DNA from: Niabella pedocola | GTDB taxonomy: Bacteria; Bacteroidota; Bacteroidia; Chitinophagales; Chitinophagaceae | NCBI RefSeq assembly: GCF_021044425.1 | Contig: NZ_JAJNEC010000005.1 | Coordinates: 744,001-808,000 of the forward strand | DNA: 64,000 nucleotides | Direction: 5' to 3' | In this document: one piece after another, positions 52,264 to 60,252 of the stretch | How positions within the stretch are numbered: position 1 is the stretch's first letter | Layout: every line of letters begins with the position of its first letter | Notes under the pieces: generated by a model | Seen by the model: the letters and a program-made list of their open reading frames with translations, nothing else | Databases searched by the model: none | What the model was told of the DNA's origin: nothing | Translations under genes and position numbers: made by a program

Positions 52264-52785
52264 TTAATAGTTAATACTTTCGTCGATATCGTATTTCATT
52301 CCCGGGTAATCCAGGATCCGGCGCATCAAACCGATCTGGCCAAACAGGTAATCCTCACGTCCGATGCACATACCCACCATATTCAGCTTGTTTTCCTCAA
52401 CAAACCCCACGCCCATACCAAAGGGATAGGCTTCGTTTAACTCCGCATCGGTTACCGTTTGCAATTTTTGAAAAACCAGGGGGGATATTTTATGCCATTC
52501 TTCTTTCAATGCCGTAAGGGAAGGATAGCTTGCCGCAGGATCCAGGGCCTTTGCATCCTTAAACAGCTGTTCATTCGGATCCTTATCGGCCATCCCCAGG
52601 ATATTGGCCAGCCAATACCGGCAGTTTACCAAATTGCCGGCCATCCATACAATATGGTTGGTACGGTCTTCGATCCGTTTTAAAGCATCGGCCTCGCTAA
52701 TGCCGTCAATTGCATTATTGAACTGCTGCGTATGCATCCGGTAGGCAGGTATAATCAACTGCAACCGGCTAACTGTTGTTTCCAT
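52264..52785 (-). CDS. DinB-like putative metal-dependent protein
   Basis: A 173-residue four-helix bundle of the DinB/YfiT superfamily. Helices with conserved His residues are visible (NNAIDGISEADALKR, TNHIVWMAGNLVNCRYWL), and the C-terminal VGMCIGREDYLFGQIGLMRR helix supplies another. Members bind a metal through three histidines and some act as thiol-dependent transferases or detoxify small molecules; the third His is less clear here. It is the first (downstream-most) of a run of small-molecule-associated genes on the minus strand. Confidence 0.82.
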   Translation of the reverse strand: METTVSRLQLIIPAYRMHTQQFNNAIDGISEADALKRIEDRTNHIVWMAGNLVNCRYWLANILGMADKDPNEQLFKDAKALDPAASYPSLTALKEEWHKISPLVFQKLQTVTDAELNEAYPFGMGVGFVEENKLNMVGMCIGREDYLFGQIGLMRRILDYPGMKYDIDESINY

Positions 52786-53010
52786 GTGTTGTTGTTTTTA
52801 AAATTGAAGGATCCGGCACGCTTCAGCGTTCAGCATTTAGCGTTCAATGCCGTTTCCTTAGTGATTTTTATGGTTGCCACAGATTGCGCCTGTGGCGCTT
52901 TTCTGTGACATTGTTGCTGTTAACGCGGATACCAAATCTGCGCATCTGCGGCTTTAAAGAAACGACATCGATTTAGAATTTAGCGTTCGGCCTTTAGCAT
53001 TTACCATTAT

Positions 53011-53445
53011 CTATTTACTTTCCTGGCGGGCCGAATAATTGATCATCCAGTACACGCCGAACTGATCCTGGAAGCTTCCGAAATAATCGCCCCAGAACTG
53101 ATCCGCCATGGGCATTTCTACCGTTCCGCCCTGGGATAACGCACCAAACAAACGATCGGCTTCCTCCCGGCTTTCGGGGAAAATAGAAATATAATTATTG
53201 TTGCCCACTGTCAGCTTGTGGCCCATTGAAGGAACGATATCTGAGGCCATCAGCAGATCGCCGCCAACAGGAAGTGCCACGTGCATCACCCGCCTTTTCT
53301 CATCTTCCGGCAGATTTTCGGTACCCGGAGCATCGCCCATGCGCATTACGCCCCCAACGAACTCCCCGCCAAAAACGGATTTGTAAAAATTGAACGCCTC
53401 TTCAGCTGTTCCGTCAAAATTTAAATAAGGATTTAATTTTGCCAT
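53011..53445 (-). CDS. VOC family (PhnB-like) protein
   Basis: A 144-residue single-module vicinal-oxygen-chelate protein: NPYLNFDGTAEEAFNFYKSV at the start, then GGDLLMASDIVPSMG, EADRLFGALSQGGTVEMP and the end MADQFWGDYFGSFQDQFGVYW. This is the PhnB-like branch used in glyoxalase- or antibiotic-resistance-type chemistry. It lies between DinB and SRPBCC genes on the same strand. No substrate can be assigned. Confidence 0.93.
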   Translation of the reverse strand: MAKLNPYLNFDGTAEEAFNFYKSVFGGEFVGGVMRMGDAPGTENLPEDEKRRVMHVALPVGGDLLMASDIVPSMGHKLTVGNNNYISIFPESREEADRLFGALSQGGTVEMPMADQFWGDYFGSFQDQFGVYWMINYSARQESK

Positions 53446-53460
53446 TTTATGTTGTTTTTT

Positions 53461-53520
53461 TATTGAGATATCAGAATTGAGAATTGAGAATTGAGATTCC
53501 AGAATTGAGATTTGAGATTC
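53461..53520. repeat. GAGATT/GAGAATT low-complexity tract
   Basis: A degenerate run of GAGAATT and GAGATTT words just upstream of the VOC gene start, like that at 51199-51244. It is followed by a CCCCGAA-AC-TTCGGGG hairpin at 53524-53539, which lacks a U-tract on either strand. Confidence 0.65.
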
Positions 53521-53562
53521 CAGCCCCGAAACTTCGGGGGAGGATTTGGAAATGAGCGCCTG

Positions 53563-54000
53563 TTACTGTTCGGCCAGCGTTCTTACGGTTTCGAGCCCTT
53601 TCATGAATCCGTTATCCATCATTTCCTTGTACTTCGGATCTACGTCTACCAACACCTCAAGCGTGGTGATGCCGCCTTCCTCTTTCAGGTAGTACCGTTC
53701 CAGGGAACCGGCCCATTCTTTTATGGCGTCGCTGGTGGTATCCTCCACGCCGTTCTCAATAGAACCGAGATGCTCAAACACCAGTTCCTCCGGCGCCTGG
53801 ATACTACGGATGGTACTCACCATTCCATTACCCTTTCCATCCAGGAAACGGGTACGTCCTGCTACCTTCCAATCAGATTCCATGGTAGAGCCCGGCGTAA
53901 AAGCCGCGGTCCATTGCTGGTAGGTACCGGTATTCCATAGGATATCCCACACCTTTTGTGCAGGTGCGTCAATTTGCTGTTTATACGAATAGGTTTCCAT
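53563..54000 (-). CDS. SRPBCC (START-like, AHSA1-type) protein
   Basis: A 145-residue protein; the ATG at 54000 gives the family start METYSYKQQIDAPAQKVWDI, whereas the longer frame from 54090 adds 30 unrelated residues. The ligand-binding helix-grip fold shows WDILWNTGTYQQWTAAFTPG, KGNGMVSTIRSIQAPEELVF and the long C-terminal helix DNGFMKGLETVRTLAEQ. The family binds hydrophobic ligands. It lies in a row of VOC and DinB genes that together resemble detoxification clusters. Confidence 0.9.
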   Translation of the reverse strand: METYSYKQQIDAPAQKVWDILWNTGTYQQWTAAFTPGSTMESDWKVAGRTRFLDGKGNGMVSTIRSIQAPEELVFEHLGSIENGVEDTTSDAIKEWAGSLERYYLKEEGGITTLEVLVDVDPKYKEMMDNGFMKGLETVRTLAEQ

Positions 54001-54049
54001 AACATTTATTTTATTTGGTTTATGTGTATCATCACTACAGGCCGGTGTA

Positions 54050-54916
54050 CTAAGACTTATCGCCCTTGTAAGCGGCTTCCAGCGCGGCAATATCCAGCTT
54101 TTTCATTTTCATCAGGGCCTGCATCATACGCCCGGAAGCCTCCTGGTTACCGGCTGCCATTAACCGGCCCAATTGGGCAGGAATGATCTGCCAGCTCAAA
54201 CCGAATTTGTCTTTTAACCAGCCACACTGGCTTTCTGCGCCGCCATCTGCAATCAATGCATTCCAGTAGTGGTCAATTTCTTCCTGCGTATCGCATTCCA
54301 CTACCAGTGAAATGCCCTCATTAAAATTAAAAGGATGCGCCAGCGAGCTGTCCATCGCCCCAAGGGTATAACCGCTGATGTGGAACTGGGCATGTTGCAC
54401 ATTACCGGCGGTATCGCCGCCGCCCTCCGCGTATTCCATAATACCCTCCGTTTTTGAACCAGGGAACAGTTCCGTATAAAGGCCGATCGCTTCTTTTGCG
54501 CGTCCGTTCTGTTTGTTGATGAACATCAGCGTTGGCGTAAAATACTGGGTGGTGTCTCCCCGTTCCCCGGTAAATAGTTGCCAGGATACCCCGTACTTAT
54601 CCTGCACCCAGCCATACTTTTTGCTAAAGGGGTATGCATTCAGCGGCATCAGGGCAAAGCCGCCATTGATCAGTTCGTTGTATAACCGTTCTGTTTCTTT
54701 TTCGTCCTCATTTGCAATCAGGAAAGATACAGACGGGTTGGGTGTAAATACGGGGCCTCCGTTCAGCAGCATCAGCTTCTGACCACCACACTCAATCGTT
54801 ACCACCATGCCGGAGTCTGCGCTGATCCTTGTATCCGGAAAAATACCGGAATAAAATGTGGCGGCTTCTTTGCCGTTTGCATCAAACCAAATACAAGGGT
54901 AAATTAACTGGATCAT
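54050..54916 (-). CDS. Two-module VOC family (PhnB-like) protein
   Basis: A 288-residue protein made of two PhnB-like modules. The first (about 1-130) begins YPCIWFDANGKEAATFYSGI and ends KKYGWVQDKYGVSWQ; the second (about 135-260) has TPTLMFINKQNGRAKEAIGL and ends CGWLKDKFGLSWQIIPAQLG. The tail MMQALMKMKKLDIAALEAAY is the usual C-terminal helix. Tandem modules of this sort build a single active site in one chain. It lies 49 bases downstream-upstream from the SRPBCC gene and the DUF1801 gene in the same direction. Confidence 0.92.
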   Translation of the reverse strand: MIQLIYPCIWFDANGKEAATFYSGIFPDTRISADSGMVVTIECGGQKLMLLNGGPVFTPNPSVSFLIANEDEKETERLYNELINGGFALMPLNAYPFSKKYGWVQDKYGVSWQLFTGERGDTTQYFTPTLMFINKQNGRAKEAIGLYTELFPGSKTEGIMEYAEGGGDTAGNVQHAQFHISGYTLGAMDSSLAHPFNFNEGISLVVECDTQEEIDHYWNALIADGGAESQCGWLKDKFGLSWQIIPAQLGRLMAAGNQEASGRMMQALMKMKKLDIAALEAAYKGDKS

Positions 54917-54949
54917 GACTTTTATCGTTTTAGTGATGAGTTGTTTTTA

Positions 54950-55348
54950 TTACTGTTTCTTTTTGCCGGCTTCCGCCTTTTTCATTGCTGCTTTTGCAGC
55001 CGCAGCCTTTACCCGGTATGCGGTCATTTCCCGGATCAGTTTTTTGGGCAGGGCCGCATCCAGGGGAAACTGCACCGCGCCTTTTGAAGTTTTATATGCC
55101 GCCAGCCGGTCTGCAAATGCAAGGATCGGCGCTCCTGTAGGATAAAAACCGATATGCTTTTCGTAGGCCGCATAATATACCAGTACCTCGCTTGTTTTAA
55201 TCGCCGGCATATTATAACTGATCACCTCCACCGCGTTTTTTGGAGCCGCCGCTTTTACGATCTCCCGCATTTCCTCCAGCTTCTTTTTCTGGATGCCGGA
55301 GAACGCCGCGATATATGCTTCTACCGTTGTAAATTTTGTAGTGATCAT
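54950..55348 (-). CDS. DUF1801 (YdhG/Fra-like) protein
   Basis: A 132-residue protein with the DUF1801 layout: VEAYIAAFSGIQKKKLEEM, VEVISYNMPAIKTSEVLVYY and AYEKHIGFYPTGAPILAFAD, followed by a lysine- and alanine-rich tail (AAAKAAMKKAEAGKKKQ). The family includes the iron chaperone frataxin-like YdhG of Bacillus; here the tail suggests nucleic-acid or phosphate interaction. It is 15 bases from the next gene, so it shares the operon. Confidence 0.9.
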   Translation of the reverse strand: MITTKFTTVEAYIAAFSGIQKKKLEEMREIVKAAAPKNAVEVISYNMPAIKTSEVLVYYAAYEKHIGFYPTGAPILAFADRLAAYKTSKGAVQFPLDAALPKKLIREMTAYRVKAAAAKAAMKKAEAGKKKQ

Positions 55349-55363
55349 ATAGTCCTGTTTTAA

Positions 55364-55651
55364 TCAGTTCCTGAATGTTAATCCGGATGCATCCAGGGCC
55401 GCTTTTAAAACCGGCATGGAAGTGGGGCCAATGCCATGCAGCGCCAGGATCTCTTTTTCTGTATGCTGTGCCAGTGCGGCCACAGTACCAATGCCGGCAT
55501 GTTCCAGTGCCCGCCGCGCCGGAGCTCCCAGCCGGGAAAGAAAACCGCTCTGTGGCTTTTTCTCCTGCTCGCATAGGGGGCACACCGGGCAATCGCTGCT
55601 CTTATAATAACGATGCCCTTTGTCGCAGATTCTTAACGTGCCTTTTGCCAT
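55364..55651 (-). CDS. RNA polymerase alpha CTD-like helix-hairpin-helix protein with zinc ribbon
   Basis: A 95-residue protein. The first 30 residues hold a cysteine-rich piece (CDKGHRYYKSSDCPVCPLCE) that looks like a zinc ribbon. Residues about 40-95 resemble the RNA polymerase alpha C-terminal domain or helix-hairpin-helix fold: ARRALEHAGIGTVAALAQ, TEKEILALHGIGPTSMPVLK, ALDASGLTF. Such stand-alone small proteins are common in Bacteroidota and of unknown role; DNA binding is likely by fold. It is 15 bases upstream of DUF1801 and 9 bases downstream of a DinB gene. Confidence 0.85.
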   Translation of the reverse strand: MAKGTLRICDKGHRYYKSSDCPVCPLCEQEKKPQSGFLSRLGAPARRALEHAGIGTVAALAQHTEKEILALHGIGPTSMPVLKAALDASGLTFRN

Positions 55652-55660
55652 AACGATTGA

Positions 55661-56188
55661 TTATTGCTGGTTAAAATACGGCTGCATTTGTTGTAACTGA
55701 CGCGTATGCCTCCGCAAATGATAGTCGGCGAACAATACCCACTCCAGGCCGGTGAGGTCACCAATGGTTGGGAACGGTACACCCGCACAAAGCATCAGCA
55801 GGTCTTCTTCACGGATCCGGGCGCCGAGCGATTCACGGATCTCTTTTAATGCCTTTAACAATTGCGTTCTGTCTATCGGTTCATCTGAAGGCACCACCAC
55901 CGCCGGAGCTTTTGCTTTCCGTTCAAAATTTAAAAATATCTCCCGCAGCAACGGCTCATGCGCATCCGGGGCACGTTCGGATGTTGCTTTCGGAACGGAC
56001 AGTGCACTTTTTGTACCATTTAAAAATTTCAATACATGATCGCCCACCTGTGCCGGCGACCAGCTGCCTTCAAACGGAGCCTGGTTAAACACCTCCGGGG
56101 AAAAAGATTCCAGAAGGTTCGTAAAATGATCGGCTGCCGCTGTAAAATCCCGGAGCAATTCCGTTGTATCGTTTGTTATTGTTTGCAT
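55661..56188 (-). CDS. DinB-like putative metal-dependent protein (second copy)
   Basis: About 175 residues; the ATG at 56188 replaces a longer frame from 56224. A DinB four-helix bundle is visible: ELLRDFTAAADHFTNLLESF, SPAQVGDHVLKFLNGTKSAL with a conserved His, and the last helix VLFADYHLRRHTRQLQQM with two more His residues, giving the classic three-His site. It is a close functional cousin of the protein at 52264-52785 but only distantly similar. It heads the second half of the small-molecule cluster. Confidence 0.9.
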   Translation of the reverse strand: MQTITNDTTELLRDFTAAADHFTNLLESFSPEVFNQAPFEGSWSPAQVGDHVLKFLNGTKSALSVPKATSERAPDAHEPLLREIFLNFERKAKAPAVVVPSDEPIDRTQLLKALKEIRESLGARIREEDLLMLCAGVPFPTIGDLTGLEWVLFADYHLRRHTRQLQQMQPYFNQQ

Positions 56189-56226
56189 AAAAAATAATTT
56201 AATGAATGGTTTGGGAAGTATCATTC

Positions 56227-56445
56227 TTAATTTAAAATATCTGCACGATACCCCTTTAACTTCAATGAAAAATGTACCCGCCGGATATCGATCGGCTGCC
56301 GGGATTCAATCCGCAGGATCCGGTCACAATCTTCCAGGTCAAAATTAATTTTCGACCGGGGAAAGACGCGTTTGAGGTTCCTCACCAGCATCCTTGCCGT
56401 AGCCTTATCGAAAACATTGGTTCTAAAAATCTCGATCCGTTTCAT
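56227..56445 (-). CDS. Small protein of unknown function, possible HMA-like fold
   Basis: A 72-residue protein (ATG at 56445; a GTG three bases earlier is possible). I do not recognise a named family. The pattern KRIEIFRTNVFDKATARMLV, then KINFDLEDCDRILRIES and VHFSLKLKGYRADIL alternates strand-helix-strand like a ferredoxin-type heavy-metal-associated domain, but it lacks the CxxC metal motif. Its start overlaps the stop of the DHFR-like gene as TGATG, so the two are translationally coupled. Confidence 0.7.
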   Translation of the reverse strand: MKRIEIFRTNVFDKATARMLVRNLKRVFPRSKINFDLEDCDRILRIESRQPIDIRRVHFSLKLKGYRADILN

Positions 56446-57020
56446 CACCTGGGTTTAACGCGGTTTTCGTGAACAGTTTTATAATGCAGGCGAACGATCC
56501 CCGATGGAAATGTTCGTGCCTCCAGCAATTGTAAAGCCGTTGGATCCACGTCCTTAAAAAAGGGTTTGCCCCTGCCCAGCAACTGCGGATCCAGCAACAG
56601 GATATATTCATCAATGAGTTGCAGTTCCTGCAGCGCCATACTTACCGATCCGCTGCCCAGCACCACGATATCTTTTTTTGCGGTTTCTTTTATGGCACGG
56701 ACCGTATCCCTGTTGAGCACGTTGTGAAAAGAACTATGCGGCCAGTGGCTGCTGTTAACCGTTGTTGAAAAGGAATGTTTCGCCGTTTCATTCATATACG
56801 CTGCCACCTCCGGATACGCTGCCGCGGCACCAGGCGTGGGCCAGAAGGCCTCCATCATTTTAAACGTTACGCGTCCGAATAAAAGGGTATCCGCAATATG
56901 CAGCGCCGAAAGGTTTGCCGCTTCCAGCTCCGGGTCGCTGGTAAACCAATCGGTTTCTCCATTGGGACCGGAAAAGATACCATCTACAGAAATCCAGTTA
57001 AAGACAAAAATCCGGCTCAT
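56445..57020 (-). CDS. Dihydrofolate reductase-like (RibD C-terminal) protein
   Basis: A 191-residue protein of the RibD C-terminal/DHFR-like group: FVFNWISVDGIFSGPNGETD at the start, LLFGRVTFKMMEAFWPT, KKDIVVLGSGSVSMALQEL and IDEYILLLDPQLLGRGKPFF. These bind NADPH and reduce pterin- or deazaflavin-like or unknown ketone substrates. It is translated just before, and coupled to, the 72-residue gene downstream. Its start faces the divergent GlxA-type regulator, which is a candidate controller of the minus-strand cluster. Confidence 0.92.
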   Translation of the reverse strand: MSRIFVFNWISVDGIFSGPNGETDWFTSDPELEAANLSALHIADTLLFGRVTFKMMEAFWPTPGAAAAYPEVAAYMNETAKHSFSTTVNSSHWPHSSFHNVLNRDTVRAIKETAKKDIVVLGSGSVSMALQELQLIDEYILLLDPQLLGRGKPFFKDVDPTALQLLEARTFPSGIVRLHYKTVHENRVKPR

Positions 57021-57108
57021 ATATATCCGTTTTTAGTGCTTCCTTTTCCATACAAACCTACAACAGTCATGCGCATTTGCCGATATGCAAATACGACAAT
57101 ATCTGGGG

Positions 57109-57139
57109 TTGATTACGACATTCTTCTCTTTTATCTTTG
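57109..57139 (+). promoter_or_regulatory. Bacteroidota-type promoter of the GlxA-type regulator
   Basis: TTG at 57109-57111 and TATCTTTG at 57132-57139, 20 bases apart, match the TTG / TAnnTTTG consensus. Transcription would begin near 57146, about 13 bases ahead of the ATG at 57159. Confidence 0.65.
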
Positions 57140-57158
57140 CAGAGCTAAAAAATATGAA

Positions 57159-58133
57159 ATGAAAAAAGTTGTCATTCTCCTGTTAAAGGGCGCTAACCTT
57201 TCCAGCATCGAAAACCCAAGACAGGGTTTCGAAGAAGCCAATCAATACCTCATCGCCAATGGCCGCCAGCCGTTGTTTCAGGTACAGCTTGCTGCCGCAG
57301 AACCAAAAGTGCAGTTAAACAACGGGCTCTACGAGGTGCAGGCGCAGCTCCTTGTTAGTGAAATATACCATGCAGACCTTATCCTTGTACCTGCATTACA
57401 GGAGCCCATCATCCGGTATGTGCAGGAAAACCGGGGCATCATTCCCTGGCTGGTAGAACAGTACCGGGCAGGTGCGGAAATTGCCAGTCTTTGCATGGGC
57501 GCTTTTTTACTGGCCGGCACCGGGCTGCTGAATAATAAAAGCTGTGTTACCCATTGGAAGGCCAGCAATGATTTTGCCCGGCTCTTTCCGGAAGTGAACC
57601 TGGTGGCCGACAAGATCCTCACTGATGAAAACGGCGTGTATACCAGCAGCGGCGCCTTTTCCGCTTCCAACCTGGTACTGTACCTCATTGAAAAATATGC
57701 CGGCCGTGATGTGGCCATTTATTGCTCCAAATATTTCCAGATCGATATCCAGCGCAGCAGCCAATCTCCCTTCATTATTTTTTCCGGCATGCGCGATCAT
57801 GGCGACGATGCCATCCGGGAGGCACAGGAATATATCGAACAAAACTTTGAAGAACGCCTGCCCGTTGATGTGCTTTGTGAACGTTTTGCAATGGGCCGCC
57901 GCACCTTTGAACGGCGCTTTAAAAAAGCAACCACCAATACGGTGGTAGAATACATCCAGCGGGTAAAGATCGAGGCCGCAAAAAAACTGCTGGAACAGGG
58001 CCGCAAAACCATACAGGAGGCCATGTATCATGTAGGCTACAACGATGTAAAAGCATTCCGGGATGTGTTTAAACGCATCACGGGCATGACTCCGGTAGAT
58101 TATAAACTCAAATACGAAAAAATACTGGTATAA
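57159..58133 (+). CDS. GlxA-type AraC regulator with DJ-1/PfpI-like sensor domain
   Basis: A 324-residue regulator; the ATG at 57159 is chosen because it gives the family start KKVVILLLKGANLSSIENPR and follows a good promoter, while the longer frame from 56898 overlaps the DHFR-like gene. Residues about 1-190 form the DJ-1/PfpI-like domain with the elbow SLCMGAFLLAGTG. Residues about 215-315 are an AraC double helix-turn-helix (VDVLCERFAMGRRTFERRFK and IQEAMYHVGYNDVKAFRDVF). Such regulators respond to small metabolites. It is divergent from the DHFR-like gene heading the small-molecule cluster. Confidence 0.93.
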   Translation: MKKVVILLLKGANLSSIENPRQGFEEANQYLIANGRQPLFQVQLAAAEPKVQLNNGLYEVQAQLLVSEIYHADLILVPALQEPIIRYVQENRGIIPWLVEQYRAGAEIASLCMGAFLLAGTGLLNNKSCVTHWKASNDFARLFPEVNLVADKILTDENGVYTSSGAFSASNLVLYLIEKYAGRDVAIYCSKYFQIDIQRSSQSPFIIFSGMRDHGDDAIREAQEYIEQNFEERLPVDVLCERFAMGRRTFERRFKKATTNTVVEYIQRVKIEAAKKLLEQGRKTIQEAMYHVGYNDVKAFRDVFKRITGMTPVDYKLKYEKILV

Positions 58134-58136
58134 CCA

Positions 58137-58970
58137 TTAATGACGCCGGTGCCGGTAGGGTTTCCGGAAAAAGGCCTCTACCCTCCGGTTAAAGGTCCGG
58201 CTATGGTCTACCAGGGTAGCATGCCCGGAGTTGGGTACAATCCACAATTCCCCCCTGCGGATATTGGCTGCAATCTGCCGGGTATGCGCTACCGGAATCA
58301 GGTCGTTATCGCCTCCGATGATCAGCGAGGGGCACTGGATCTTCCGCAGCTCTTTTAATGCAATATTGGGTTGTTCATAGTCCAGCATAAACACCTTATA
58401 ATCGTTTTGCTCTTTTTCATCGGTAAGCGGCATCCGTTTCTGCCAGGCGTTATAATCCCGCACACCATCCCGCCACACATCGGGCCTTAGCCCCAGGGAA
58501 TCGGCCCACAGGTTGGCACCCGTACTGGCCAGTTTGATCACTTTTTCCGGATGGCGCATCGCCAGTTCCAGCGCAATAATGCCTCCATCGCTCCAGCCCA
58601 GTACGTAGGCGGAAGAAATATGCATGGCAGACAATAAGGCGCTGTAGTCATCCGCCATCATTTCAAAGCTGAGCGAATCCGATGGATCCACCGAACGTCC
58701 ATGTGCCCGGCTATCGGCAAGGATCACTTTATATTTTTTTGAAAAATACGGAAGGTTGTTGGCAAAAGCGCTCATATCGCCCCCGTTTCCATGAATCATC
58801 AGCAAGGGCTGGCCCTGGCCATATACCTCTGTATACATACGGAATCCCCTGATGGTATAGTATTTTCCAACGGCGTCATTATAGCCGTAGGTAGCCACCC
58901 TTAACTGTCCGCAACCCAGCATCAATAATCCTGTTACCCATAAAAGGACTCCCGCAATTCCATGTTTCAT
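58137..58970 (-). CDS. Alpha/beta hydrolase lipoprotein
   Basis: About 277 residues. The ATG at 58970 gives a lipoprotein signal (KHGIAGVLLWVTGLLMLGC). The hydrolase core shows the oxyanion segment LLMIHGNGGDMSAF, ADSRAHGRSVDPSD, the nucleophile elbow LGWSDGGIIALEL with Ser between Trp and Asp, the acid in LIIGGDNDLIP and the catalytic His in VPNSGHATLVDH. It therefore has a complete Ser-Asp-His triad. It is anchored in the envelope and would cleave an ester or lactone outside the cytoplasm. It converges closely with the regulator (3 bases apart). Confidence 0.92.
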   Translation of the reverse strand: MKHGIAGVLLWVTGLLMLGCGQLRVATYGYNDAVGKYYTIRGFRMYTEVYGQGQPLLMIHGNGGDMSAFANNLPYFSKKYKVILADSRAHGRSVDPSDSLSFEMMADDYSALLSAMHISSAYVLGWSDGGIIALELAMRHPEKVIKLASTGANLWADSLGLRPDVWRDGVRDYNAWQKRMPLTDEKEQNDYKVFMLDYEQPNIALKELRKIQCPSLIIGGDNDLIPVAHTRQIAANIRRGELWIVPNSGHATLVDHSRTFNRRVEAFFRKPYRHRRH

Positions 58971-59125
58971 ACCGTCCTGTTCCGTGTTTTTATCTGCTTC
59001 TAAAGGTAAGTGCATTCACCGGTTTATACAGCAAAAGTCCCGTGCAATTTTCAGCAACACGGTGGCCGCCCTCCAACCCGTTATTAAAAGCAAGGCTGCT
59101 TTGCCCTATCTTTACGCCAGAAGCT

Positions 59126-60028
59126 ATGTTGATGCGTTTCATAAAAACAACCTTATTGGCACCCGCGCTGCTCTTCCTGCTTGCAGCCGGAGCACAGGAG
59201 CAAACACTCCGGTTTCCTTTTCAGCTAACGGCACAAAATAATTTGTCGGTTCCCGTCCTGATAAACGGTGCCGACAGCCTGTTCCTGATGTTTCACCTTG
59301 CGGCAGATGCAGTAACATTAACAGCGGAGACGACACGAAAGATCCATTCCGTCCGGTTTGAAACCACCGATAGTGTTTCAAGCTGGGGCGGCACCGGAAA
59401 TGCATCCCGCTTTAGCAGCAACAACCGGTTGCAGATCGGCGATCATACCTGGGAGCATCTTCCGGTATGGGAGGATCAGTACTCCGGAAAGGGAACCGAC
59501 GGAAAGTTCGGGCCGCACCTCTTTAATAAAAAAGCCGTGCGCATCGACTTTGATAAAAAACAAATCACCATTGATGATCGCTTCCCCGTGGATGGTTATA
59601 AAAAATTCAAACTGATCCATAAAAGCGGAATGCTGTTTATTGAAGCGGGGCTCCGTATGGGCGGCAAAACCTATCTTAACCAATACCTGCTGCATACCGG
59701 TTATTCTGGCGACCTGTTACTGGACGATGCCTTTGTAATGGAAAATCATTTAAATAAAACACTAAAAGTGACGGAGACAAAAGCACTAAAAGATGCTTTT
59801 GGCAATATCGTAAAAGTGCAGAAAGCCGTTGCTCCACAGCTCACAATCGGTCCGTTCCGCTTCAACAATGTACCGGTGGGTTTCTTTGAAGGAAAACTGG
59901 GCGCCCAGCAAATGAGCTTTATGGGTGGAGATCTTCTAAAACGGTTCAACCTCATTATTGACGCGGAAAGACAATTTATTTATCTCAAACCCAACACCCT
60001 GCAACACACTGTTTTTTTTAAAGGATAA
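59126..60028 (+). CDS. Degenerate retropepsin-like aspartic protease fold protein
   Basis: About 300 residues with a signal peptide (RFIKTTLLAPALLFLLAAGA). Two halves resemble the two lobes of bacterial retropepsin-like proteases. The first lobe has LPVWEDQYSGKGTDGKFGPH and AVRIDFDKKQITI; the second has LLHTGYSGDLLLDDAFV and MGGDLLKRFNLIIDAERQFI. The catalytic DTG triplets are missing: the first lobe reads FHLAADAVT and the second HTG. Such proteins may bind peptides or serve as structural domains without proteolysis. Starts at 59126 or 59132 are both plausible; TATCTTTA at 59107-59114 resembles its -7 box. Confidence 0.8.
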   Translation: MLMRFIKTTLLAPALLFLLAAGAQEQTLRFPFQLTAQNNLSVPVLINGADSLFLMFHLAADAVTLTAETTRKIHSVRFETTDSVSSWGGTGNASRFSSNNRLQIGDHTWEHLPVWEDQYSGKGTDGKFGPHLFNKKAVRIDFDKKQITIDDRFPVDGYKKFKLIHKSGMLFIEAGLRMGGKTYLNQYLLHTGYSGDLLLDDAFVMENHLNKTLKVTETKALKDAFGNIVKVQKAVAPQLTIGPFRFNNVPVGFFEGKLGAQQMSFMGGDLLKRFNLIIDAERQFIYLKPNTLQHTVFFKG

Positions 60029-60191
60029 AAAGCAGGGTTACTTTTTTTCTGCAACCGTATTAATGCCCGCTATGCGTGTCAAATAATTACATATCACCTG
60101 TTTTTTGCGATCCTCCACGGCGGAGCGTTTTGTGTATCGCATTCTTTCATTTTAAAATATTATTTTTTGGCTGTGCAAATAGATTGCACTG

Positions 60192-60221
60192 TTATGATTG
60201 AAATTTGCATTTTAATCATAA
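60192..60221. promoter_or_regulatory. Inverted repeat upstream of rtcB
   Basis: TTATGATT/AATCATAA, an 8-bp perfect inverted repeat with a 14-base centre, lies 32 bases before the rtcB start codon. It is placed like an operator or a structured leader; there is no regulator gene next to it. Confidence 0.4.
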
Positions 60222-60252
60222 AGCAAATCCTTTCTTATTTAAAAACACTTTC

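Noticed and set aside
53524..53539. CCCCGAA-AC-TTCGGGG hairpin considered as a terminator
   Set aside because: No U-tract follows on either strand; it may still be a minor structural element.
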